NCBI GenBank assembly: GCA_021030915.1
Contig: JAGEMR010000012.1
Location: 124,001-188,000, forward strand
From: Astrothelium macrocarpum
Taxonomy: Eukaryota; Ascomycota; Dothideomycetes; Trypetheliales; Trypetheliaceae
Length of the DNA stretch: 64,000 nucleotides
Reading direction: 5' to 3'
Position 1 is the stretch's first letter, and the number at the start of each line of letters is the position of its first letter. This document shows, piece by piece, positions 36,690 through 48,753 of the stretch. The notes beneath the pieces are model-generated. The model was not told the origin of the DNA. It did no database searches and saw only the letters and a program-made list of their open reading frames with translations. The position numbers and the translations under genes were made by a program.

Positions 36690-36770
36690 TCATGCCTTGT
36701 TCCGAGGAACTGGCGGTAGAGGACGAGTAGGTGGTGGGCCAGGGCACGGTGGGAAGTTTGTGGAAGGCAT
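36690..36770 (-). CDS. Proline-rich 26-residue microprotein with SH3-ligand motif
   Basis: From ATG 36770 the frame reads 26 codons to TGA at 36692-36690. The peptide begins MPSTNFPPCPGPPP and continues TRPLPPVPRNKA. RPLPPVP matches the class I SH3-ligand consensus (RxLPPxP), and PPVPR the class II type (PxxPxR). The upstream context is very gene-like. A TATA box lies about 135 bp before the start. The leader is CA-rich with no other ATG and ends TCAACATCAACA before the ATG, a good fungal initiation context. No intron was found. Partners and function are unknown, and it is below usual annotation limits. Confidence 0.5.
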   Translation of the reverse strand: MPSTNFPPCPGPPPTRPLPPVPRNKA

Positions 36771-36900
36771 TGTTGATGTTGAGTGACGCTGCTGAGCGAG
36801 ATTGAGTTGTGTATGGGAAGAGTTGTACGGTTGTGCGTAAAGGAGCTTGCTAGAAGACTGTCGTGCAGGCAATAAATCTTGGAAGACGGGCTAGCAGGTC

Positions 36901-36908
36901 TTATATAT
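36901..36908 (-). promoter_or_regulatory. TATA box of the microprotein gene
   Basis: The reverse strand reads ATATATAA here, about 130 bp upstream of ATG 36770. It is followed by a pyrimidine- then CA-rich leader typical of well-expressed fungal genes. Confidence 0.5.
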
Positions 36909-39465
36909 CTAGAAGCCAAGGCTGTTAGAGAAACAGGCTCGTTTCGTGGATGTGGAGAGGGCAGGCTTTAGCGCGAATTTATGTCAAGCATGGACTGAGC
37001 AAATTGCGAGCAAGCGCAAGGGAGAGGCGTCAGCTGGGCGATACGAAATTGGGGACCATGATGCAAACGCATGTCCATTGCTCAAAGAGAGCCCTTGGCG
37101 GTGAGAGGATACGGAATAGGAGGTCAAGGCTTCTGGCATGGATACGTGGGCCGCAAAATTGCTCGGCGATTATCACCAAGTTGCTAAAGTTGGTGTGCGA
37201 CAAGGCTGAATGACGAAGCCCAAGCAAGTCAAGGCCCTCGTCAGAAAACAGTCAGATCATGCCGGACCAAAGGGCTCGGCGCCATGGATCCCATGTTTCA
37301 CCAAGCCACACCACGTCGACTGGCACCCCGGAAAGAAGGTTCGAGGGTGACATGCTACACACGTCTGTCTGTTTCTTCCAGCCGACTGCGGCCGAGGTGG
37401 AAGAGCAGATTGGGAAGAGCTGCTCTGCGTCACCGCGGGTCGAGAAATTGTCGCAGTGCCGAGAAAAGAAGGAGGGCCAACCATGTCCCGGCCACAGGAT
37501 TCATTGCCCAATTGTCTGCTCAGGAACAGCGGACCGGGATGAGACTCTAGCGTGCTGCATCAGGCGGAAGAGCTGCGGTGTGTGAGTCGAGCAGACCTTG
37601 TGACCACCTCATCGTCCTCCCCACTCATCGTCCCGCTTTTCGATCGGAATCTGCCCGTTCCTGTTGCTTGCTGCTGATGCCTCGATGTGGAGCAGCAGCA
37701 AAGTCCGCTGCGAGCCATTACGCCCTATGGACAAACCCGGCACTCCGAGCCATCTCCCGATCCTGTCATGGTGGAGGGCTGGTGGGCCACGGCCAAATAT
37801 TGATAATTCAATAATGACTCGGTCCGTTTATGATGTTCCAGGAAAAGAGCAGCGCTATCAGCTACTAAATCTCCTCGATGCAGGTCCCGGTACGTTCGAA
37901 GGCCGGCAGAAGATGTGTAGAAGGCGCCACGACCCAGCTCCAGCCCCATGTTTGATCAAGCGCGCACGCAGTGAGCCGGGCGTAGCCGGTAGCGTCCATC
38001 CAGCCTTCACACCATTCTTCGGTTTTGTTTTAGCCACAGATGCACGCTCCTGAAAAAAAATTTCTGAATCATGTCATTTCAAAATTTATGTCCGGATTTT
38101 CAGTTAATTCCCCAACCCCTTGCTGCGACAAAGACCCTGTGTCAGATTTCCGAGTAATTGGCAGTCAGCCATGACGAACAAGCTATCTACATCACCCTTG
38201 CACTGAATCGTTCTTGATGAACCGTATTACTGGAATCCTGCCATGTTGGTGGGTTCTGCCGATGACCACACCCACCCAGACTAGAGGCATTCTTGGCTGC
38301 ATTGTGCTTCTAAAACGGACGCATAGATAGACTAACCCAATACGGCTCGGATATGCGATGGGTTCAGGAACTGGTACCTTAATGCTATCGTGAAGCAATA
38401 GAGATGGGGTGTGTTTTCAAAGTGGTCCGAGTCTGCTTCAGTGACTGTCATCGTCGTGTGGTTGACGGAAAGTCTCGAGGTGATTTCAAGACGTTGAAAA
38501 TAAAATTTGGTTAATAATTGGTGGGGCTTCACCCGTCTCATTGACCAGCTGTCACGTCGCCAACTGCAAAAAAGATGCTCCGCTGAGGCCTGCATATGCG
38601 GATTCAGCTTGGACGCCGACTGCTTCCGAAGTGTAAATCATCTTCTCCTATTGTCTGCATCCCAACGCAAGTCCACACTTTGTCCATTGGCATGGTGCAG
38701 AAGATAGTGTGGGAGTAGGTGCTTTACCTTGGCCTAGCACTGAAGGTACGTACCTGAACTACCTACTAGCTTTGCCGACAGAACCGCATTTCAAAAAGTG
38801 GTTGAATAGCCGCGCTATCCTCCCGCCGCTTCACTCGGTTGATCGTCAGGGGCGCCACGTTTTATCTGAAACTCGAGGTAGCTGGTGGTAGCGCGGTGTA
38901 GATTGGTCATAGCAAGCCGGTCCACTCTTCATTTCCCCTCTGTTCATCAAACGTGCATGAAACTTCTGCCGGTTGGCTGGGACATGCAGGAGTCAGGAGA
39001 GGGGTTGGAAGGAAGAATAAAGTTGTGCAGACAACGTGGTCACAGGGTTTGCGCGGGAACTTCTCCACTTTGTTACACGTGGAAGATGCTGCATGTCATC
39101 ACGCCCCATCCATTCCATTGGGATTCCATCCATCAAATCTGCCTGCCACACCCCAACGCTTGCACGGTCCTTGTGCCAGACGCCCTGGATATTCTGGAAT
39201 TGGCTAGAATATATCAAATCTGGCTTCAAACGATGTTTGCTCGCGTTCCTGCAGTAACGTCCGCCCGTAATCTTCAATGAAACTATTCTGTGCTTCGAGG
39301 CTAGTCCATTACATGCAGACTCGAATGCTACTCTCGCCGGATGCGACAGTGGTAAGCAACTATACAGCTCGTCATTTCATGCAGCTATGCTAGAATGCAG
39401 ATGGAGTTCACTCCTGCATCTTCGAGCTGATCGCTTATGACTTTACTCGACCTCAGAGGCAAGCC

Positions 39466-39485
39466 AAAAAAAAAAAAAAAAAAAA
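39466..39485 (+). repeat. Poly-A tract (20 bp)
   Basis: A run of 20 A in the gene-poor interval. It could be simple-sequence noise or the tail of an old retro-insertion, though no element body is recognised next to it. Confidence 0.8.
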
Positions 39486-39920
39486 GCAATTCGAACAATA
39501 ACCAGGATTCGCTTACATGGGTGGCCTAATTCCCGACAAGACCCCATCCGCAATTTCCATGATTTCATTTGTTTTATAAGATGCATCGCGAATGTTGTCG
39601 TGGCAGACTCCACCAACTCCAGCTGCAAGACTGACAGAATCAGCTCAGCCTTCAGCAAGCCAGTCGCTCTCCCGCGTCTGACGGTGTGTACTGCACGTGG
39701 TCGGTTGTTGCACTCAGAAAGCAAGCATACGGCCGTTTTCCGAACGGAATGACGTCGTTCCCGGAATGGTTCGGTTACCGAGTGTTCTTGAATGCAGCTA
39801 ATTGACCACATGAAGTTCTAGAACCCGCCACATCAAGTCTCTGCCAGGCCAGTTACACCATGCCTTGGCCGGCCGGTGAGCATTCATTGGCTAATTTCCT
39901 TTAACCTGTCACACTCACCC

Positions 39921-40845
39921 TTAGCCTTCATCATCGTCTTCAACAGCTTGATCTTGCGCAGCTTGCGTGGACACCCAATTTTCAAGCATCTGTTGTCCAG
40001 CATTTTCCGAGGCTGTCAAGCCGGGTCTAGCGTTGCCGCCACGGCGCTTCACTACCAAGCACAGGATACGTCCGTAGATGCTGAATCCGTCGTAGGAAGT
40101 GTTGAATCCTAACTTCTTTTTGTCTTGGTCTTCTTCTTCTCCTGGTATGTCCGTTTCAAGCCTCTTTCTTTGGTTAATTTCCGGATCTATTGCCTCGGAC
40201 GCGTCGTCGCTTTCACTTGCTTGGTCCACAAATAGCGCATCTTCACTATCTCTGCGAGATCTCTTTCCTAGCCGCTGGCTTTTTCTGCTTTCGGTTGGGT
40301 TTGTACCTGCATCTGGAATGTCATCTAGATTTACCGTATCGTCTTCTTCCCGAAGTATGGGATTTGACACATCGTCATCTGGCACATTCACAGGATTGTC
40401 ATTATTGCCGCCAGACAGCCAATTCGTTAGCTTGCCGGAATTACTCTTGAGGGGACCTGATTTGTTCCCAAAGTCTTTGTGTTTTGTGAGGATCGAGTGA
40501 CGAGTTGACGATTCCGTGAGAAAGATTGATACCTCGAACTCGTCTAGAATGCATTAAATTAGATATGGCCCCAACACATTCATTAGCGACTTCTAGATTA
40601 GTCGTACCTGTTGTGACTACATCCTTGACGCCCTTCTTCTTGCCTTTGCCTTTGCCTCTGGTACGCTCATTCTCCTCTCGAAGCTTGGGCAAAACCAATG
40701 GTCTGACAGACTCAATCACTCGCGGCAAGACTGGGTCTCTGCTATTGAGTAGCCACGGCTGGGCGAGGGCGGGATTGTCTAGGTAGATGCGCACTTCAAG
40801 CACCGAATATCGAGTGATGCGTAAGTAGCGCCGGATGGGAGCCAT
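39921..40845 (-). CDS. Conserved fungal hypothetical protein
   Basis: Two exons (40845-40608 and 40543-39921) give 286 residues. The first 110 residues look well-ordered and resemble a widespread uncharacterised ascomycete family: RITRYSVLEVRIYLDNP, SVRPLVLPKLREENE, then DEFEVSIFLTESSTRHS across the intron. A lysine-rich stretch (KGKGKKKGVK) precedes the junction. The C-terminal half is acidic and low-complexity, with KSQRLGKRSRR as a possible nuclear-localisation signal, and ends with DDDEG. No enzyme motif is seen; a nuclear role is inferred from composition only. It is divergent from SAM37, with 218 bp between starts. Confidence 0.8.
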
Positions 40846-41063
40846 AGAATGTTACAAGTGGGAAGATTTGTAACGATCAGTTGGTTGAAACTTGACAATG
40901 ATGCACATGTAAAGAAATTATTGGATGCGACAGGTTTGCCGAGCGGAGACTTGAGTGGAAACTTTGACGGACGTGCCAAAGTAATTTGTTTCGTCCAAGA
41001 CACCGGAGCTATTGAACCTTCCACAGCGTCGAAATGGTCTGACTTGATTGTGCTCGGTCAATC

Positions 41064-42537
41064 ATGCTGGCACAGCTTCATGTCTGGGGTCCAGCCTTTG
41101 GTCTTCCATCTATTGATCCACAATGTCTTGCAGCAATAGCCGTCGTACAGCTTTCTCTTCCCAAAGACGCTTGGGTCCTCGTTGCAGATTACGATCCTTC
41201 GCAAAATCCAAACAGTGAGTGAGTGATTCGATTCCACTAGTCTTGTAGTAGTGTCACGAGCGCTACTATAGTCCTGGACCGCTTTGTTGACGTTACAATC
41301 CTAGATGTCTTCCCTGCGCTTCTGGATGAGTCGAAGTGGATTGTAGGCTTTCAGGCAATAGCAACGCACCTCCAGGGAGATCGATTTCTGGACAGCCATC
41401 TTACTGAGCAGCAAAAGGCTGATTCTGCTGCGTGAGTTTGATTGGAAGAGAAAGAGACGAACACGCGAGTGTTAACAATTGTACAGCTATTCCAGCTTCA
41501 TCGAATCCGCAGCGCAGCCGCTCCTTGATCTCTCGCTTTACGTCTCATATGAAAACTATCGTGACTCGACTCGGCCGGCATGGTCTGCCATCCTCCCATG
41601 GCACGCCGATTACATTCTGCCTCAGGAGATCCGCACCTCCGCAAAAGAGAGGACGGCACACCTCGGATTGAGTGCCTTGGATATTGACAACGATGATACC
41701 CAAAACCCCAAAAGCAGCCCAGACGTCTCGAAACAGACAGATGTTGCATTGCCTCCCGAAGAAACGAGAAAACACAGCAGCCTTCTCCTCCCTCGCAAGG
41801 AGACCATCCGCAGCCTGCTCAACCAACCCAAATACGCTGGCCGCTTCAAACTCGACACCCTCATGTCGTCCTTCTTCGACCCACCCTCCGCCCTTTTAGA
41901 CACCAAACCCTTCCTCCTCACCTCCACCCACCCAACGACCCTCGACTGCCTCGCCACAGGCTATCTCGCCCTCGCGCTGTGTCCGCAGCCCCCACAACAC
42001 TGGCTCCGCGACACTCTGCAGAAGAAACACCCCAACCTCGCCGCTTACACCAGACGCATGCTCCAGCGCGTCTTCGGCGACGACACTGACCCCACCGGCG
42101 ACGGAGATGTCGACGCTTTGCCGGACCACCGCGCAACCCTCCCTTGGTCTTCCTCCACTTCTCCCTGCTCCTCGTCCTCGACCATGCTCGTCGCCAAAAC
42201 TACCACAACCCTCGTTGCAGCGCTCACGGCGCCCCTTCCGTTTCTCCGCCTCCTGCTTCCGCCCGCACAGATACTTCCTGCTCACCATGCTGGGGTATCG
42301 CACGCGCATCAGTCGCTACTGTTTTCGCGGGTGATACGGCCGCTGATCGCGGTTAGCGTTGGAGCGCTGGCGTCAGTTGTGGGTTTGTGGATGAGAGAGA
42401 GGAAGAAAGGCGGGGTCGGGGTGCATGAATTTAGGGGGCACAGAGTCTTTGGAGCAAAGGGGGATGAGGCTGGCGCGATGTTGGCGGTTTTGGGCGGGGT
42501 GATTAGGGCGGGAAGGGAGGAGAGAGGGGGTTTGTAG
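41064..42537 (+). CDS. SAM37: Sorting and assembly machinery subunit Sam37 (metaxin/Tom37)
   Basis: Three exons (41064-41214, 41305-41431, 41487-42537) give about 442 residues. Sam37 is a cytosolic-side subunit of the mitochondrial outer-membrane SAM complex that inserts beta-barrel proteins. The metaxin/GST-like N-terminus is clear: HVWGPAFGLPSIDPQCLAAI, then GFQAIATHL. The C-terminal GST-like part has SFFDPPSALLDTKPFLLTS and TTLDCLATGYLALAL. A predicted tail anchor near residues 380-405 (VIRPLIAVSVGALASVVGLW) is followed by basic residues. Both introns close in phase. The region at 42150-42330 is Ser/Leu-rich and less conserved. Confidence 0.9.
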
Positions 42538-43033
42538 GTTGTAGAGGGGCAAAAAACCTGGAGAAGGATTTGGGTGAGGCAGGATGAAGGATTGAAGGGA
42601 TGGATATGCAAGAGTCCAACTGTGGATGAGTTGAGATTGATGTGTTAAGAAGATCCTTAGCTGAGCTTTAGAAACACAATATATACCCTTTGAACCACTG
42701 GGTTCAGTGTGTTGCCTACCTTCGTTTTGACGAGGCACCAAGCGCATTGTTGCAAATCTCTCGTCTCTGTAGTGGCATCAAAGTAGAGTAGGGAGGAGTT
42801 GCGAGCTGTGTTTCTCTAGCAATAAGTTCGAAAGTTGAGTCTCTATGAAACCATCAAATGCAGTAGTCCAAGCCCGGCCGGATGCTTGCCCATTCCATAT
42901 ATCGCGATCGCTCATACACCAATTTCTCTACACAAGACAAGACGAGAACCGGAGCGTAGTAAAAGTCCGAACGTTCTAGGAGAATATCTCTGGGATTTCA
43001 CTCACCGTAATCGAAAACATATAACAAGCCATA
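42538..43033. other. Convergent intergenic region
   Basis: 3' flanks of SAM37 (forward) and the DnaJ gene (reverse). No additional gene is seen. Confidence 0.5.
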
Positions 43034-44860
43034 TCAAGTTTTCGTTCCCTCCGCTACTCTCTCGCTTTGTTGTTGATGGTGGTCATGATGTAACGGGGAG
43101 TCTTCCTTCTTGTCCTCTTTCCTGCCTTTTCGGCTTTTCTTATCACTGCCCTTTTCTTTCTTCATGGCAGCTTCAGCCATCAGTTGCTCGAAGGCCATAT
43201 AATCGCCTTCTTCTTGGGGATCTCGCGCAGCCTACAATACCACAATGTCAGCTTCACCATCCCCAATCAACGTCAGTCTTGAAGACATTTCTGCCTCACC
43301 TTTGAAAACATCTCCCCGATTATCACCAACCCATGCGCCCTCTCTACCCTCTTCTCCAGCGACACCTTCTTATCCCCCAACACCCGATCACACACGTCCC
43401 TCAACACACCCTGAATCTCAAACTTGCTTCCCCTCCACGCAGCCGCCAGGATCTTCCCCGTCACGCGCTTCTCATACTCGGCCTTCTTCTCATCGGTCCA
43501 TGCCTCGCCGCCCTCGCGCTCCATCTTCGTCATCTCCTCGATCGTCACCTGCGCATCGATGGCCGTGCTGATCGTGCCCCACGTCTCCTTGGCCAGGTTG
43601 CCCTTGTCCTTCAGCCGGCTCCAGAAGCCGCCGATGCCGAGGAACTTTTGCGACTTGAGGAAGGCGGAGGCTTTGGCGAGGTACGTGGCGCCGATGGCGT
43701 GCAGGATCTCGAGCCCGAACGACTCCATCTTGAGCTCCTCCATGCGGTGCCGCATCTGGCTTTCGAATGCTTGCGTCACGTCTTTGCCCTTTTCCGTCTC
43801 GGTCCATGCGGAAAGCCGGTCGATGAGTTTCTTGGATAGGGTGTCGACCCGTTCGTCTCGTACCCGGCGTCGTTCGTGCTCGTAGGCGGCGAGCTCCTCG
43901 CGTTGCTCCTTGGTTAATCCGCCCTTTTTCTTTTCCTTGGCGCGGAGTTCCTTCTCTTGTTCTGTCACACCGGCAGCGTCCAATTGGGCCTCTTCTTCGG
44001 ATTTGTCCATTATCGCAGGCCGTATTGGGATCTGACTACGTGATCGGGGTGTTGAGGTGCCAGAGGAAGGATTGGATTTGGAGCGTATAGAGGGATCAGC
44101 AGCGGTGTCAGCGGTAGAAAGATTGCTCGGACTGAGTGTGGAATTATCAGTGGGTGCGTTTGCGGATTGGGTAGGAGGAGTATCCCGAGAGCTTGAAGTG
44201 GCCGTAGTAGACTCGGCGGTCGTTTTGGCGGCGGTTGCCTCTGCACCGACAGCGACTTCGGCGGCGGTTTGTTCGTCCATTTCTTTTGTTGTAATGTCCA
44301 TGGTCTTGGTGAGGTCCTTCATGAGCGAAATCTCGCCTATCCTGTGGTTTGGTTAGTATTGGGGTATTCATGCTCGCTAGAGATTATTACCAGTCGGTAA
44401 AAGCGTCGCCGCCAAATATCATAGTGAAGAACTCCGAGGGATCCTCTATTCAAAAATCAGCGATCGAGTTGGGAAAGTAAAGCGAATTCGAAGTTTACCA
44501 AAGCCGCTACTTGGCATAGCTTGTTCTTTGCCATATTTATCGTATTGAGCTCTTAGCTGCTTGTCGCTTAAGACTTGATATGCCTCTCCTATCTGTGAAG
44601 CGCGTAATGATTAGTTCGTGCGCTGGTCTATGGTGTCGGAGCAGTAAGGAAGCATACTTCTTGGAATTTCTCATGGGCTGTCAAGTCGCCAGGATTCTTG
44701 TCTGCGAATCATAATCAGCACTTCCTCTCTCGCTTTAGCTAGAGCGTATTCTACCGGGGTGTAGTTTGATGGCAAGCTTCCTGTATGCTTTCTTGATATC
44801 GAGTTCGGACGCGGTAGGCTGCACTCCGAGTGCATCGTAGTAAATGGTGTCGACAACCAT
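43034..44860 (-). CDS. J-domain co-chaperone with DnaJ-X domain (CAJ1/DJP1-like)
   Basis: Six exons from ATG 44860 (44860-44755, 44701-44658, 44592-44499, 44445-44391, 44341-43300, 43231-43034) give about 512 residues. It stimulates Hsp70 ATPase. The J domain occupies residues about 5-70 with YYDALGVQPTASELDIKKAYRKLA and the HPD tripeptide, whose Asp codon is split by intron 1. A Ser/Thr/Ala-rich linker follows. Then comes the DnaJ-X domain from about residue 240 (EKELRAKEKKKG, WTETEKGKDVTQAFE, ILHAIGATYLAKASAFL, GFWSRLKDKGN). The lysine-rich tail is typical of Caj1/Djp1, which act in peroxisomal and mitochondrial protein handling. Confidence 0.92.
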
Positions 44861-45444
44861 TGCCGTATTCCAAGGGAAAGAGAATCCAGAGAGCTTATAG
44901 GTTCTAGGTAGTGGTTCAGACGGCGCAAAGAAATAATTACAAGGCAAACGGCTTGAGACCCTTGTGCTGCGGAAATATAAGGTCAGGTACTCAAGGATGA
45001 CACGCAGCTATCCGTGGCTTGGACAAACCGACGTCACAATGTACGCCTGCATCACGCTCATCCCAGTACAAATTTTGAATAGCATTCAGCGTCACACACC
45101 ATTGTGACTAGAAGCGACACAGAATATTGCACAATCCCCACGGAGAAAATATTCTATCTGGTTGACTGGTAGCAAATTCTCCGATTATCATACGGTCATT
45201 AAAAGTCTCCTCCTATCAATCGGCGCCCAGCAATGCATGCACGCAAATATCATAAAAGCACCAGCAGACTCATGGAGGGCCACATGCTCTACCTCCATCC
45301 CCTGATACGTCTGCTGTCTTGGTAAAACGCCAAATGGTATCTTGTCATAGCAACCTCCCAGCCAAAGCCTCACCACCCAGTTTGTTCACTCCCTTTTTCT
45401 TTCCCCTAGTCATCACCAATTCACCACCTTCTCACCCACCCCCT
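44861..45444. other. Intergenic region between DnaJ and eIF4E genes
   Basis: It contains the DnaJ promoter and the eIF4E 3' flank. No other gene is seen. Confidence 0.5.
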
Positions 45445-46363
45445 CTACACCACAAACTTCGCCTTCGCCCTCGTGCTCCCAGCATGCGCACTATCCGTAT
45501 GCCCCGAAAACTCCACCTGCTCGCTCTCCTTCAGCTGCAACGTCTTCTTGAAATTCCGTCCAATCTTCAACAACACGCCCTTGCCCTCCTCCGTGCTCCG
45601 GCCCTTGCCACCCGCATGATTGCCGTCGCCTCCACCCGGCACCGCCTTCCCCACGGTGCGCGTCCACAGGCCGATGCGGTAGAAGCCCTTGCGCACGTTA
45701 ACCACGACGCCCATGACCTCGCCGTCGTCCTCGTCCTCGAGCGTCTCGCCGATGGCGCCGAGCATCACGTCGAGCCAGGCGTGGTCGATGTCGATGGATT
45801 TCTTCTCCTTGAACTGGTATGCCCATTTGCCGCCGTGCTTGTTCTGCGGGTCTTCCCACTCGGGGCGCACGCCGGTTTTGAAGAGGTGGTAGTCCGATTT
45901 GAGGGCGAGTTGGGAGGTGGGCGTGATGTTGTTCTGGATGCTTGGGTTAGAGGGGTTTGGGAGGAATTGGGGGGAGTTGGTCGGGTATTTACGTAGATGC
46001 CCCAAAAGTCTTCGACCGAGTCGAAGCTAATGACTTCTTTGAGTAGCTCGTTCCAGTTATCGCCCTGTAGGAACGTGTGAGTAATTTTGCGGTAAGGTGA
46101 AGTTCGCCGTAGTGACGATGTGTACATACCTTGCCACTAGGAGGCTTGGTGAACCACAAAGTCCACCGGTTGGCCAAAGGATGCTTGACGTTGAAGTGCT
46201 CGGGGTCATGGAACACGGTCACGATTTGTTCATCGGGTAATTTTTCAGACGCATCCGTGGTGCCATTGCCTCCATCAGGAGAGATGGGAATGGTATCAAG
46301 TGGAACAGGTGACTTTGGCAGGGATAAAGTAGCCATGCTTTCTGTGGCGGCTTCAACAGACAT
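45445..46363 (-). CDS. Translation initiation factor eIF4E
   Basis: Three exons from ATG 46363 (46363-46130, 46064-45993, 45933-45445) give 264 residues. It binds the mRNA 5' cap and recruits eIF4G. Conserved elements are HPLANRWTLWFTKPP, then WNELL (cap-stacking Trp), FDSVEDFWGIYNNI (eIF4G/4E-BP face), PEWEDPQNKHGGKW (second cap Trp and following Glu) and WLDVMLGAIGE. The C-terminal half contains a Gly-rich insertion (PGGGDGNHAGGKG), as seen in some filamentous fungi, and so is longer than mammalian eIF4E. The 55 N-terminal residues are a disordered Ser/Pro-rich leader. Confidence 0.96.
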
Positions 46364-47135
46364 GGTCGAGTTAAGCAATGATGTTATCTGTCAATTGAGA
46401 GTCGAGGATTTTGGTAGGGGATGGAAGGATGGAGGAAAGGGGAGAAGGTAAGAGGGAAAATGGCGCAAAGAAATAGGAACTCGCGCTGGGCTGATTCCTA
46501 TAGGAAGTGTTAGACGAGTGAGGTTGCCGTGTGTGTGTGTTGGTGGTTGCTTTCAACTTTTGTTCACGTTGGTCGGGCTGTGCCAGCTTTGCTTCTGAGG
46601 GTCCCCAGCGGGTACGTACTGACGTGATGCTTTAGGTTGCTTTCGATCGGCAAGATGGAACCTAAATCTTCTCAATTATTCGCATTGATTATTCTCATTG
46701 CTTATACTCATTGAGATGTAATGCATTCCATTCCATGATAACTAAACATTTTACATTGCAATGCAGTTTTACGTTACTATCCACTTCTCAAGGTAGCACA
46801 AAGCAAAAACAACCAAGCTAATTACCTTCCTAACTATCTACTCATCGATACATGTGAACTGATGTGTATACACTACCGCAGTCCATTTGATCAAACTCAG
46901 AGAAACCGATCAAACTTGCTGCAGCCTCATCACCGAGTAAATGTAGCATTGCTCTCAGCACCCTTTAGGCACAACAATAGCCATCAAAAGGCTTAGTTGC
47001 AATTTGACATAAGTGCTGTACCCAAGCATTGCATCACATGTCAATGCAAATATGAATGAAGAAAATTGACTAACATTAGAAAAAGATTTCAAAGAAAAGG
47101 AATAGTACAGATGCTAATTATACAATATAATATTC
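46364..47135. other. AT-rich intergenic region
   Basis: It contains the eIF4E promoter (a short GT repeat at 46530-46541) and the ERG9 3' flank. From 46680 it is AT-rich. No gene is supported. Confidence 0.5.
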
Positions 47136-48753
47136 TTACAGCTCCTCATGGCTGCTGTATGCCTTGATGATCTTCTGCCTCTCATCCATTTCCGCCGGCG
47201 GTCTAAACTTACCATTCTTCAGTTGATCTAGGGCGATGTCAAAGCGTGCGCCCATCATGTAGGCGATGCCGAGCTGCCACCATGTCAGTAAGTTTGTCAT
47301 GCCACTGGACGAGTTATGTCAAGACTGTTCGCATACCATAAGTGCGGATATCAAAGCCAAAGTGCTAAAGACAGCGAGGGCCATGTAGATGACATCCCAT
47401 TTGGCTTCCTGCCAGTCTGCCTTGTCTTTCTCAATCTGCTCGGGCGTCTTTCCTGACGCTGCTTGACCAGCTACGATCGCCTTGGGATGTTGAGATGGGA
47501 AAATGCTTTCGATGAACTTTTCAATCTGCACACAGTGAGCCTGAATTCTTCTCTGTTCAAGGATGGGTAAACACGACCTGTCCACATGCGATACTAATGT
47601 GCAGGAAATTTGGATCTTTCGGAGTGTTTCTCTTGTGGATCCGTCGCGCATATCTCCTGAAAATCTCGCACACCATTCGCAGATTCTGCGTTGATTCGGT
47701 CATTAATTGGCACGACTGACCGCGAGTGATCTTGACGTTTCTTTTGAACATGTCCGGGTTTCGGAAGCATAATTCCAGCGTTGCGATGGCCATGGTTTGG
47801 GGAATCGCAGCGAAGTTGAAGACACTCTGATCGCGAATACCTGCAAGGTAGAAGAGACAGTCAGGAGCTTTTCGTAATGCTAGCAGCACCATCTCGGAAC
47901 TGCAATTGAGTGCGGCGTCCTTGTTCTCAGGCTTGAAAAGATCTTCAAATTTATCAACATGTTTCGACCACACTTCCCTGGGATAGAATTTTCTCTTCTC
48001 GTCAAAGTCTTCGCGAATGTCTCTGATGATGTTTGTGTTTTGCAAGAATTGACCCATGGCTTCCGACAAGTCCGGTCGTTCTAGTAATGCAGGATTCGCC
48101 AATCCGCTCTCGACAAACAATCGAGTAAGGCCTTCGCCAACCAAGCCGGCAACATAATGACAGTACAACTCGTAGTCCTTGATCGTGTTCACCCCATTGG
48201 CATTATGTTCGGCATTATTTGCGAAGTCAGCCATTCCGTTGCCCATCCGATCCGCAATGTCTTTGATGATCACCTTGTAAGGCTCTTTGATCTTCTTGAA
48301 TTCCGTAATGACACGATCAAACTCCACGAGCAACTCGCGATCTTCCTCGTCAGGACCACTGCCATCATATGACCACCCATCCTTTTCCAGGATGTTATGA
48401 AAATTTCGTAGCAATGGATCTTTCTCGTCTAGTTTGAGGGTCATATCATCCTCGATTGTGTCCAGCCCGCGCAAGGTCAAGTAGAAGAGACAGACTGGTA
48501 CAAGAAGCTCGGGATGAAGTTCCTGAATGACGGCGCTGAAGCTTCGACTTGTCAAGTCGAGGAGCTTAAAACATCGCTGCAAGGCGGGTGTCTCCTTTTC
48601 GGGTTCTCGCTCGTGCACCGGATTGTGCCAGACCTTCCTGAAATTCGCGTAAGCGCATAGAACCCATTTTGATGTTACCTCTTACCATTGTATTATTGCA
48701 CGAAGCTCGTTGACATGAAAGGAGTAATACACAATATCTGAAACTTTCGGCAT
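47136..48753 (-). CDS. ERG9: Squalene synthase (farnesyl-diphosphate farnesyltransferase)
   Basis: Four exons from ATG 48753 (48753-48686, 48637-47578, 47525-47337, 47273-47136) give 484 residues. The ER enzyme condenses two farnesyl diphosphates to squalene, the first committed step to ergosterol. The first Asp-rich motif DTIEDD is at 82-87 and the second is NIIRDIREDFDEKR near residue 225. Signature blocks are TSRSFSAVIQELHPELL, CHYVAGLVGEGLTRLFVESG and MGQFLQNTNI. The C-terminal hydrophobic anchor (IYMALAVFSTLALISALM plus LGIAYMMG from the last exon) fixes it in the ER. The first exon gives the family N-terminus ending ELRAIIQWKVWHNPVHER. Spliced length matches the family. Confidence 0.97.

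Larger units (their letters stand above)
34280..39920. other. Gene-poor 5.6 kb interval
   Basis: This stretch lies between the 3' ends of kinesin-5 and the reverse-strand hypothetical gene at 39921. Base composition is ordinary, not AT-rich or visibly RIP-mutated. Short frames on both strands lack domains or splice continuity. The one convincing transcription unit is the reverse-strand small ORF at 36690-36770 with its TATA box. An A20 tract is at 39466-39485. Non-coding transcripts are possible but unproven. Confidence 0.5.
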
